This document shows positions 1 through 12,300 of a stretch of DNA of 64,000 bases, one piece after another. The DNA lies in the NCBI GenBank assembly GCA_949987565.1, contig OX465121.1, positions 3,117,117 to 3,181,116 of the forward strand, given 5' to 3'. The notes beneath the pieces were generated by a model. That model had not been told where the DNA came from. It saw only the letters and a list, made by a program, of their open reading frames with translations, and ran no database searches. Both the position numbers and the translations under genes were made by a program. The number at the start of each line of letters is the position of its first letter. Position 1 is the first letter of the stretch. This DNA comes from Luidia sarsii. Lineage: Eukaryota; Echinodermata; Asteroidea; Paxillosida; Luidiidae.

Positions 1-73
1 TAGATTTTCTGAGTGAGTAATCTGGAAAGTGAGTAATTTGCTGAGTAATTTCTATGAATCAATCCGTTGCTAG

Positions 74-336
74 GGGCTGGACACGGAGGTCGTGGAGGTC
101 GCAGCTCACATCAGAGGAAGACTGGCGCCCCCTATGGGCATGTGTTTGAGCCCTCGCAGCTCGGCTGCAAAGGGGGCGGGCCTATGGGGGGACGGGGCGG
201 GGGCAAGATGATTCTGAACGTCGCCCAGAGTCTGAAGATTGACGGAGAAGTCAGCGCTGATGGTGAAGATGCATCTCTGTATGGGAATGGTGGAGGTAGT
301 GGTGGATCTATCTGGATCAATACCAACCTCATGCAG
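74..336 (+). CDS. Exon 1: module 1 head and Gly-rich core
   Basis: The acceptor is TTGCTAG and the donor CAG|GTATGT. The exon starts in phase 1 and ends in phase 0. It encodes GAGHGGRGG, YGHVFEP, a GGRGGGKMILNV strand, DGEVSADG and GGGSGGSIWI. This is the standard module opening; exon 4 ends with the same head and exon 5 repeats it twice. The preceding exon lies left of the window. Confidence 0.88.
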
Positions 337-3300
337 GTATGTGGAAGACTCTAGCTAGCCCTACTCGTGTAGTCTCTTTTGCCTTGGATAGGTATTATAT
401 CTATGCTTATTATGTCAAGCAGGGTAAACCCTCATTGTCACTATCAGGGTTGAAATTATCCCGAAACGTGTCCGAAACAGGCGTCTCGAGCTAGGTCTAG
501 GTCTTCCCCCTATTGGAAATTCACAGAGATGCGAAGACAATAGCCCTAGCCATAGCTCTGGAAGCCTGTTTTGGACATGGCCTAATTAAGTTAATTGTTG
601 CATAATATTCGGGGCCTGGGCCAAGCAGCTGATGATCTCCTTTATGTAGTTTCTTTTGTGCGTGTGTACTGGCTTTAGAAATGTCCCACTTGTGGGCTAG
701 TTCCTTTTGTGAATTCCTCAATAGAGAGGGGCACAGAACACAAGAATTAGGGTACATGGGTATGAGGGCATTTACATTGAATTACATTCTCCTTGATGCA
801 AACATCATATTATATCTAGGATGCAATGCGGTACCCGCTGCTATACATATTAGAATCTACCTCATGACCTCAACAGGTTGGTGGTCCAGTGGTTAAGACG
901 TCTGCATGAGAAAGCAGGAGTCGTGGGTTTGAATCCTTGCCCGAGCTGCCTGTTTTTCTTTTTCCGCTGGCAATCGGGCAAGCACTGAGCACACAGTGCT
1001 TATTACATTGAGTAATGATAGCTGTATTTATGTGTTTACCTTTGAATGCTAGGGCTATGGGAGTGTATCAGTCAATGGAGGGTCTGGCCATGTGCACAGC
1101 TCTTACCATGGCGGTGGAGGGTCTGCGGGCCGACTAGCCGTCTACTTTGCCCTCAATCGTACCTTCCCTGGCTCCTTTGAAGCCCATGGAGGTCAGGCAG
1201 GGGGCTCCAATGCAGGGGTGGGTGGCCCCGGTACAATGTTCTTCTATCATACAGGTAAGCACTTGATCTTCCTTCCCTTAACCACTTCGCGCCGGGACCT
1301 CCGAATCCGGAGGTCAATTGGATTGCCTTTGCAACGGGGCCCTCCGAATCCGGGCACCACTATTGTCCACATTCTAAACAAAGACTCTTTTCAGCTTAGA
1401 ACAAAGCAATACGAATCAGTACAAAGACCCTTTTTGACGCAAGTTGCCACATGAATTGCAAGATTAGCAGCAGTAATTGTGCAATTGTGGGACTTTTACT
1501 GTGGAGGATCGAGGGATACCGCGCTGCAGCTGAAAGCACGCTGGGGACATTGTCTTTGCATGCCACACAGCCCAACGGTCGTCGGTCTGGCATTGGAATT
1601 CCCCCCACATTCTTTACCGTAATCTGTACGCTCGTTTGTGGCCGACCAACTCGAAGATTTGACTGCCTGGAGTGGAGGCTGGAGTCTGCGGTCAGGGATT
1701 GTCAGCAGCGTACACGCACCCACACACACACGTCCGTTACGGTCCATTGACGACGCACAAAGGGCCCTTTTTCGAACGGATAATCTCTTGACAAAGGCCA
1801 CAACGACGTCCGAATTGTGCCAGGTTTTACTCTCTTGTACCCATAGGATACCCTTATCGATTTATTTCACAGAAATATATTGTTCCGATTGTTTTAGCAA
1901 GATTTTAAAATGATGCATTGTTCAAAAACCCCCGTATGGCGGTCATCGTCGCTGAAAAACCACCCGGCGCGAAGTGGTTAAACCCCTTTGCATCTGGCTT
2001 TTTTCCCATGCCAATGACCACCATACTGGGCTTTTATGTAACGGGCAATTTTCAAAACAGTTATTTGGAGCAATAGATATCTGTGAAATAAGTCAATAAG
2101 AGTGTACCATTTGAACAAGAGAGTCAAACCATGAACAATTGGGATGTCTGTGTGACTTTTGGCAGGGAATTCCTGAAAAAGGTGCATTGTGTGTTGTGAA
2201 TTGGAGCATAGCACTACGTATTGGGTGCCTGGGTAGTGCATACACTAGCTGATACTTCTGTCATCCATATCTTATTACTCTCATCCATTCCTGCCATTTA
2301 CAAAAACCTTACAAAATCCTTTTCAATCTTCCTACTCCCCCCTACATTTACCTGCAACGTGAAGTTTTATGTTTCATATTGTTTAAAAGCTGAAGTAAAT
2401 ACAAACAAACTGTAGCAAACTGCTCTCCGACTAAAATGAACTGCAATACATAAATATCAAAAGTTAGTTTTCTAACTTTGTTTCAAAGCTCTATCATTCC
2501 TGTCTTCAACTTCAACTTCAACGCTTACACTTCCTTTTGTTTTGGCATGGTTAGGAGGATAGCATTTGCTGATTTGTTCATGAACTTCAGGCACTTTGTA
2601 CAAAGGCTTTGTCTTGCCCTCGTCCATCAGGTTACAGCCATCGCACTCTGATCGTCAACAACCTGGGCAAAGGACCCAGGGAGGATGAGAATGCGATTGA
2701 GGACTATCATGACCTGTCTGAAGATGAGAGCAGAGCTTGGCTGCTGCCTTCCTCCGGAGATCATGTATTTGCCGGTGAGTGGATTATTAGACAAGGCATG
2801 TATTGCCAGTGCTTTATCATTGCATCTGGAGGTACCGATGAAGAAGTTGTTCCTAAAGGTTATGCACTCTTCCCAACTGGTTGGTCTGTCAGTGCATATG
2901 CTGCCAACCAGTATTTTGGAGGAATCATTCCTCTTTTTGGGTAAAAATATCTCACTTTTTACAAGTTCCTGACAACAGATTATGATTTTTGGCTTGGAAA
3001 TACGCATGTATTCCTATGCAGTTTGCTTTGTGATTCCTCTTTTTTAGCAGAAGTATTCCTATTTTCCTTCAAGATTGGTTGGCAGCTATGTGAGTGCTAT
3101 CCTTGAGTTGTTATTATACCCTAGTTGGACTAGCGCTGCTGTCTTTCACACATCTTCAATACTTAGAACATGGTTTCATTACATGAGCAAGTAAGGGTCA
3201 TTCCGACTTTGTATGCTTTTGATTCACGTAGGAGAGCAGCAGTATTACTTTGAGGAATTTCAGTTGTACGGCCGCGCTCACCTAGCAATCCTCACCAATC

Positions 3301-6300
3301 CCCCGGATTCCAACGCCTCCATCTACTTTGAGAATATGATCGGAGACCGGACAGGAACGCTTCACATCGGCCGGAACCAATCCGTGGACCTCTACCGCCC
3401 CACCATTGACCTTCCCTTCAACGTCCATGTCTACATGGACGGCCATCTCGGATTAGCGCCGGTGACCATCGTGCACGGAGTCACTATCTTCCTGAACGGT
3501 GCCTTGAGCCATGTTGAGAGTCTGACACTGCATCATGGTGGCCGGTTTTGGCTGAACAGAGATGGTCATACCAGCAGCCTAACCTCAGGGCAGTATGAGT
3601 TCCAAGACGTCCATGTGCAGGATCAAGGCTACATCCACATGATCGCGGATCCTGTGACCGATCCCGGGATGAACTTCACAGTTCAGACCTTGCAAATTGA
3701 CGGCGGTGGTCTTGTGGAATGCACCCACCTCTATGTCCACGCCCTGAACATCACCGTAGATGCTGGTGGTCAGTTCAGCGCGGACGGCACGGGTTATACT
3801 GTCCAGAGTGGAGGCAGCCTGAATCCTGACGGAAGCTTCCACGAGGGGCTGCACGGAATCATCAACTTGGGCCGCGGAGAGTCTGGGTCTAGCGGGTCAT
3901 CAGGCGCTGGTCATGGAGGAAGTGGTGGACACGGAAGAGGTTTGAACTTTTGAAATTCATCATTAATGCTGAGATGCAGCGTAATAACACTGTGGACATC
4001 GAAACCATGGAAACAGGGATTATGTAAAGTTACCCTGAACAGAAAGACATGAAGACTTGAATCTTGAATTCACTGAAAATAGATGACCTGACCGGACAGT
4101 GACGGTGATAGCACCCTGAATATCCTTGGAAATGAAGCCCAAGAGGGGGTGCTTCGTTCACTTACTGGCACTTAGGCCTAATGGCAACACAGCTCCTGCA
4201 GTCTATGTCTGTGTAATTGTGCAACATAGACACAGTATATGAATATTGAACAGACCACTGGGGAATTTGCTTTTGAAAAAACCCTCAAGAATTTAGACTA
4301 AACTGATCAGCATGTAAAAGTGATGAAATCAAAGTGAATGTTGTTTTCATGGCAACATTACATGTTCAGGTGATGTTAGTGGTTCATTTGATCACAGTCT
4401 AATGGCGTACAGTATGTCTGATTATGTGGCTCTGAAAAGAATCAGGGTTGTATAAGAGATTGTTTTTCTAGGATGGGCATAACCTCGGGTCTTTTTATTG
4501 AAATGAAAATATGAAGTGAAACTATTTTCTGAGATTTCCTTTCGCTATGATTTTTCAGGGGATTTTACAAACCTACCAATGATTATTTCACTCTTCACCA
4601 TCATGTAGTGTCTCACTTGCTGATTGTTTAGAGAGTTTTGAAAATGACACATAGTTCGACTTATGTACCCAGTATGTCGGTCATGGGCACTGGAAATGGG
4701 CAAAATGGTTACATTTCTAAATGGCCCAGTGAGTTTTCCATTCATTTTTTCATCTAAATAAACTATGATTTTTCATTTTCTTTTGTAGGCGTATCAAGGA
4801 CTGGGCAGCCTTATAGCACTTTGTACGAGCCAGAGGAGTTTGGTAGTGCAGGGGGCGGGGCAGGAGGCGGATCTGGAGGCGGACGAATCTGGTTCAACGT
4901 GACGCACACCATCTCCATCGATGGGTTAGTGTCGGCCAACGGGATGGCTGGGACTGTCAGTAGCCCAGTGAACGCCGGCGGTAGCGGTGGCAGTATCTGG
5001 ATGCATGCGGATAGGATCAAGGGCTATGGGACCATAGCTACTAATGGTGGGGCTGGCTCTGCCAGGTCGGGTGGAGGTGCTGGTGGCCGTCTGGCTTTGC
5101 ACTTCAGCCAGAATGAGACGGCCAACGGCTTCCAGTATGAGTCCCATGGTGGTGCACCGGGCAGCGATTGCGAGGAATGCGAAGGTGGAGGTCCTGGCAC
5201 CATCTTCCTCTACCACCTCCTCTATGATCACCGAACCCTCTTCCTGGAGAACGCCGGATACCAGCCTCGAGTCAAACCCATCGACTGGGGCAACTTGGAG
5301 GAGGATGGCTGCCGGGCGTGGATCCTTCCGTTCTCAGGCCAGCACGACTTTGCCGGGGAGCAGAGCATGTTCCACTTTGAGGAGCTTCAGATATACGACG
5401 GGGCTCACCTGGCTGTGCTGACTGCGGATGAGACCGAGGGCAGTGTCAATCTCTTTGAAGACTTCAGTAACGGGATGGCTGTGGCTTCATCCAAGCCTCC
5501 ACTGATCACCATGTTCTTTCAGCACATGATTGGCGATCGTTCCGGCACGATTCACGTCGCCGATCGACAAGAGATGGACTTGGAAAGGGAAGAGATCGAC
5601 CTGCCGTTCAGTGTCCACGTCTACTATGATGGGCATCTCGGTCTGGCTCCTAAAACAGTTGTCCACGGCGTTGATATCTACATGGCGGGAACTCTTTCAC
5701 ACATCCTGAACCTCACTCTGCATCATGGTGGCTACATGTGGCTCCAGCACGGTGGTAGAACCACCGGCAGTCCTTTCAGTCACTATGAATTCCAGTTTGT
5801 TCGCATCCAGGACGATTCCAAGATGGAAGCCACCACGGATCCCATCACCGAGCCCGGGATAACGTTCCGCACCAGGGCCTTCTTCATCGAAGGAGGCGGC
5901 CTACTGCATGGAACTCACCTGACTATCCTCTCCGAGAACATCACGGTGGATGACGGTGGACAGCTGGCTGCAGATGCCTTAGGGTATGAGTCTAGCCATC
6001 GCAATGACACCCACTTTGATCAGTCCTTGCATGGGGATGTCAATCCAGGCATGCCTGATGCAGCTACGGGCATTGGCTCCGGTGCTGGCCACGGTGGAAG
6101 CGGTGGCGTTAGCGTCTACACACAGACCCGGACCTCGGCCTTTGCCTACGGTGATATCTACGAGCCCTATGCCTTTGGCAGTGCCGGTGGGCTTGGCATT
6201 GGAGGTCAGCCAAGTGGTAGAGGCGGTGGTCTGGTCTGGATGAACGTCACGGACACCATAGAGATTGACGGTGAGGTGACTGCAAACGGAGGCTCTGCTG

Positions 6301-9300
6301 ACAGCTATGGAGGTGGTGGTGGTAGTGGAGGCAGCATGTGGATCTATTGCAATACCATCAAAGGATACGGACGCTTTGCTGTGGATGGAGGCCATGGATC
6401 CACTAACCCCTCCTACCCTGGTAGTGGAGGAGCAGGAGGCAGATTTGCCATGTACTTCATCAAGAACGAGACGGCAACTGGATTCAACTATCATGCTAGA
6501 GGCGGCAGGGCGGGACACGCTACCAAAGCTGAGAATGGAGGAGCAGGGACTGCTTTCCTGTACCACATGGTATACGAGCACCGGACCTTAATCATTGACA
6601 ATGGTGGACAAGAGCCCTTAGACTCTCTGAATGTGATTCAGACCTACTCAGACCTCAGCTCAGACAGCTGCAGAACATGGATCCTTCCTAACTCAGGAAA
6701 CCATGACTTTGCCAATGGGAAACTGGACTACCATTTTGAAGAGCTGCAGATTTATGGCAGTCCTCATGTGGCAGTCCTGACTGACCCGGTGGATACTAAT
6801 GCCACGCTCTTCTTCTTGTATATGATAGGGGACAGGACGGGCACGTTCCATATCGGCAAGAACCAAGTGCTGGATCTCTTCCGGCCTGAGATTGACTTGC
6901 CGTTTAGTGCCCGCGTCTACGAGGGTGGATTTTTAGGCCTGGCGCCTTACACCATTGTGCATGGTGTGAGTATTTGGCTGCATGGTGTCTTGGCACATGT
7001 TGAGAACATCACCTTACATCACGGAGGTCTGTTATCCATGGAGCACGGAGGAAGGACACGCTATCAGGAGCCCAGCCATTACGAGTTTGAGATTGTCAGA
7101 ATTCAAGACGACGCCAGGATTCTGGGCATAACTGAGCCGGTCAGTGACCCAGGAATCCTCATGAGGTGCGTGGAGCTGTTTGTGGAAGGCGGTGGGCTGT
7201 TTCACGGAACTCGCTTGATGATTCATGCCGTCAATGTCACCATCGACGATGGTGGGCACTTGAATACTGACGGCGAAGGATACAGCATCACCGATGGTCA
7301 GAATATCCCGGAGGGTGTGAACAGCGGCCGTGGCTCTTCAGATAACTACGGCTCATCCGGTGCAGGGCACGGTGGCACCAGTGGTCGTGGAGCCAGGGCG
7401 GTGAAGACAGGACAACCTTACGGAAACCTCTATGAGCCCTTTGAGTTTGGGAGCACTGGGGGCGGATCAATGGGTGGAAATGGTGGTGGCATCATCTTTT
7501 TAAACATCAGCGACACGTTCCAAAACGACGGCAATCTGAGTGCTAGCGGCCTGCCAGGATTGGATAGTGGTAGCGGTAGTGGCAGCGGAGGCAGTATTCT
7601 GATTGAGTGCTTTCTCATCAAAGGCACAGGGGTTGTGGCTGTGAACGGCGGGGACCAGACCAACTCAGCCGGTGGGGGTGGTGCAGGGGGCCGCACGGCT
7701 CTGTACTTCCACGCCAACCAGACCTTCCTGGGTCAGTTCCAGGCCCATGGGGGTAAGGCCTTTGCCGCGGCTGAATCCGGAGGTCCAGGCACCGTCTTCT
7801 TTTACCACAGGGGCCATGAACACCGCACCCTTCTGATTGAGAATGCCAACTTGCACAGCCAGTATGTCTCCAGGATTCGGACGCACGCCGATATCTCTGA
7901 GGACACCTTCAAGGCCTGGCTTCTCCCCCAGTCCGGCGGGCACCACTTTGCCGGCGGGCTTCACAACTACCACTTTGAGGAGCTCCAGATCTACGGCAAC
8001 GCTCATCTGGCCATCCAGACCGAGCCCTACGATTACGGGGCCTCCATTTACTTCCGTCACATGATCGGCGACCGCTCGGGCGTGATTCACATCGGGCCCA
8101 ATCAGGTCATGGATCTGAAGCGGGATTTCATCGACATCCCCTTCAGCGCCTACATCTACCCGCTGGGCTATCTAGGTCTAGCCCCAGACACCATCCTCAG
8201 CAGGATCTTTGTCAATATTGAGGGACGGCTGGATCACATTCACAACTTGACGCTGTACAACGGAGCATCACTGCAGGCCCACCTCACCGGGTCCACCAAC
8301 AACCTCCCACGCCTGGAGTACCGCTACAACGGGACTGTCATCATCAAAGCCAATGGCACCGCCAACTTCTCCTCCCCGTTTGCTCATCCGGAGCAGTATC
8401 TGCTTCACGCTGGCAATCTCATCGTGGAGGGCGGAGGTCTGGTCTACGCAAAGAATCTCCGCATTGAGTGCGATGGCAACATGACTGTGGATGATGGAGG
8501 CAATGTTGATGTCAGCAATGGAGGGTTCCTGGCAGGTCTAGGGCAAGGTAAATCAGAGTGTTTGTCAAATCAAGGCATTTCAAAATTTCACTTCCTTCCC
8601 TTTGATCTTCCCCTTTTGAATCCTTCCATACTGCTTGCCTTCCCATTGAATCTTCCCCTTTGGAATCCTTTTCCTACTGCTTGCTTTTTCCTTTGATCTC
8701 CTTTTCTTTTTTCCCTTTCCAGCTGTTTGACCTTTCCCTTTAATCATCCCTTCAGTGATTCCTTCCTTACTCATACTGCTTGCCTTTCCCTTTTATCTTT
8801 TCTTCTTTGATCTCTTTCCTACTGCTTGCCTTTCCCTTTTATCTTTTCTTCTTTGATCTTTCTCCTACTGCTTGTCTTTCCCTTTGATCACCCCTTCTTT
8901 GATCCCTTCCCTATAGCTTACCTTTGACTTGACCTATCTCTAGTCTCTCTACCAGATTTCAGCCTGTTTATATCCTCTGTAGCCCATGTTATATTACAAC
9001 TCTGCATTCTCAATTGTTTTAATCCTTGTCATTCTGCCTTTGAAAAGGTTTTTGAAAAGATCAAAATGTCAAGTCCTCTAAATTTTGGTACTCTGATGCA
9101 TTTTGTTTCTATTTATGTCGGTAAGCAGTTTACAATACTTTGTATATTATTTTCAAATTTGTATTATTAGCTCCTGGGATTTCACATCGCCTTGGCAAAA
9201 GTGGTGCCTCTCACGGTGGTCTTGGGGGTCGTGGGGCCTGTGATGGGTTCAGGACGTGTCGTCTGAAACGAAACAGTCCCTATGGCAACATGCTGCAACC

Positions 9301-12300
9301 AGCCAGCTTTGGTAGTGGTGGGGCTGGAGCCAGGGGTGGTATTGGTAAGCATTCTGTTGCACTTCTTTGTTTCAGATCAAAAAGACTATATTCACAACTT
9401 CATAAATAGCAATTAAGGTGCAACTTTCTCAACCAGCCAGCCAGGCAGACTTGTTTTGGATTCACAAAATTTAGAGTCAAGTGTCCATGTCACAATTTCC
9501 GAGTCAGAGTCCAAGTACCGAGTCATTCAGGTTGAGTCAAATACCGAGTCATCTGGGTTGAGTCCAGTGCTGAGTCATCTAGGTTGAGTCCAGTGCTGAG
9601 TCATCTAGGTTGAGTCCAGTGCTGAGTCATCTAGGTTGAGTCCAGTGCTGAGTCATCTAGGTTGAGTCCAGTGCTGAGTCATCTAGGTTGAGTCCAGTGC
9701 TGAGTCATCTAGGTTGAGTCCAGTGCTGAGTCATCTAGGTTGAGTCCAGTGCTGAGTCATCTAGGTTGAGTCCGGTGCTGAGTCATCTAGGTTGAGTCCA
9801 GTGCTGAGTCATCTAGGTTGAGTCCAGTGCTGAGTCATCTAGGTTGAGTCCAGTGCTGAGTCATCTAGGTTGAGTCCAGTGCTGAGTCATCTAGGTTGAG
9901 TCCAGTGCTGAGTCATCTAGGTTGAGTCCAGTGCTGAGTCATCTAGGTTGAGTCCAGTGCTGAGTCATCTAGGTTGAGTCCAGTGCTGAGTCATCTAGGT
10001 TGAGTCCAGTGCTGAGTCATCTAGGTTGAGTCAATTACCGAGTTATCTAGGTTGAGCTTTCCAGCCATTAGATGGTGCCCTTCTCATATAGTCAACTAGT
10101 CTTTGCCAGGTTGGGACTCCAGCCAGAAGCAATTCAATCATTTTGTTTATATCTGAGGATCTATCCTCCCATTTTCATTATATATTTTTATATACCTTTT
10201 TTTATTTCTAATATCTGATCTGTCCGTGGGGGGGGAGGGGGGGCTTCCTAAATCATGTAAATACTGGTAGTGAGCTATCTTTGCTGGGTTGGTCTCACCA
10301 GTCTACAGCATTTAACCTTTGACATGCACTGTGTTTGTTCTTTGTAGGAGGTGGGATGCTAGACCTGAGCATTGTTGAAATCCTACGTGTAGATGGTCAC
10401 ATTCGTGCCAATAGTCTGGACATTGGTGTTGGCAGTCAGCTAGCCGGTGCATCAGGAGGTAGTGGAGGAAGCATCCTCATCAACACTGGAGCTCTCACAG
10501 GTAACTAGTGGCTGTCACAGGTAACTAGTGGCTCTCACAGGTAACTAGTGGCTCTCACAGGTAACTATAGTGGCTCTCACAGGTAACTAGTGGCTCTCAC
10601 AGGTAACTAGTGGCTCTCACAGGTAACTAGTGGCTGTCACAGGTAACTAGTGGCTCTCACAGGTAACTAGTGGCTGTCACAGGTAACTAGTGGCTGTCAC
10701 AGGTAACTAGTGGCTGTCACAGGTAACTAGTGGCTGTCACAGGTAACTAGTGGCTGTCACAGGTAACTAGTGGCTCTCACAGGTAACTAGTGGCTGTCAC
10801 AGGTAACTAGTGGCTCTCACAGGTAACTAGTGGCTGTCACAGGTAACTAGTGGCTCTCACAGGTAACTAGTGGCTGTCACAGGTAACTAGTGGCTCTCAC
10901 AGGTAACTAGTGGCTCTCACAGGTAACTAGTGGCTCTCACAGGTAACTAGTGGCTCTCACAGGTAACTAGTGGCTGTCACAGGTAACTAGTGGCTGTCAA
11001 GAGTTTGCTTTTCTCGTGCAGAAACCTTGAGCCAGTTTACTAGAGTTGGTGATAGTTAACACTAGAGTTGGTGATGGTCAATGTAGATGCCACCAAAATG
11101 CTGGTCCCACCTTTGAAAAAGGTCCCGCCTTTGCGAAAGGTCCTTGTAGGCTCTCTGAATTTTCATGAGCTGCGAAGCTGAACAAGCCTATATACATGTA
11201 ATAGTACCATCCATCCTATTCATATGTCACGCTGTCCACGTGAAATAAAAACCCTTATCTGAAATAAAAACCCTTATCTGAAATAAAAACCCTTATCTGA
11301 AATAAAAACCCTTATCTGAAATAAAAACCCTTATCTGAAATAAAACCCTTATCTGAAATAAAAACCCTTATCTGAAATAAAAACCCTTATCTGAAATAAA
11401 AACCCTTATCTGAAATAAAAACTCATATCTGAAATAAAAACCCTTATCTGAAATAAAAACCCTTATCTGAAATAAAAACCCTTATCTGAAATAAAAACCC
11501 TTATCTGAAATAAAACCCTTATCTGAAATAAAAACCCTTATCTGAAATAAAAACCCTTATCTGAAATAAAAACCCTTATCTGAAATAAAAACCCTTATCT
11601 GAAATAAAAACCCTTATCTGAAATAAAAACCCTTATCTGAAATAAAAACCCTTATCTGAAATAAAAACCCTTATCTGAAATAAAAACCCTTATCTGAAAT
11701 AAAAACCCTTATCTGAAATAAAAACCTTTATCTGAAATAAAAACCCTTATCTGAAATAAAAACCCTTATCTGAAATAAAAACCCTTATCTATGTCTTCCA
11801 TCTTAGGTGGACACACCGGTGGTATCCAGGCTATGGGAGGTTCTGGTGATGCCATTGCAGGTAGTGGCTCCGGAGGTCGTATCACCATCTATCACACCTC
11901 CAACATCACCCACGACTTCTACCAGGGAGCCTACCACACCCAGGGAGGTCCAGTGGGATCCTCTGCCGAGGCCGGTGCCTCTGGGACCTTCTACCTGCAG
12001 AATCTCCGCACCGGACTGACCACGCTCAGAGTGGACAATGCGGGCCGACGTCCCATCAACGATGAGATTGAGAACATTGGCCGGAGATTGGACATCAGCA
12101 ATACCCCGTCTACGTACAGTAAAGCAGCCTCATACACTGCAGTATCTGGCATCACCGTATCCACCTCCAGTGCTGTCTACAACCTTCCCTACCCCTGGTA
12201 CAACAATGTGCCCAATGATGGCTCCTCTTACCTCCTCCACTATCTTTTTGATCAGACTCTGAACGACAACATCTACCAGTATTTCATGACCTCCTCCGGC

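Noticed and set aside
4926..6581. Antisense frames over exon 5
   Set aside because: Shadows of a GC-rich, Gly-rich coding exon; no independent homology.
74..9344. Collagen, silk fibroin or loricrin as identity
   Set aside because: There is no Gly-X-Y periodicity or poly-Ala/Gly-Ala runs; Gly clusters alternate with defined beta-strand motifs.
9530..11790. CRISPR array
   Set aside because: The repeats are head-to-tail with no unique spacers, and the genome is eukaryotic.
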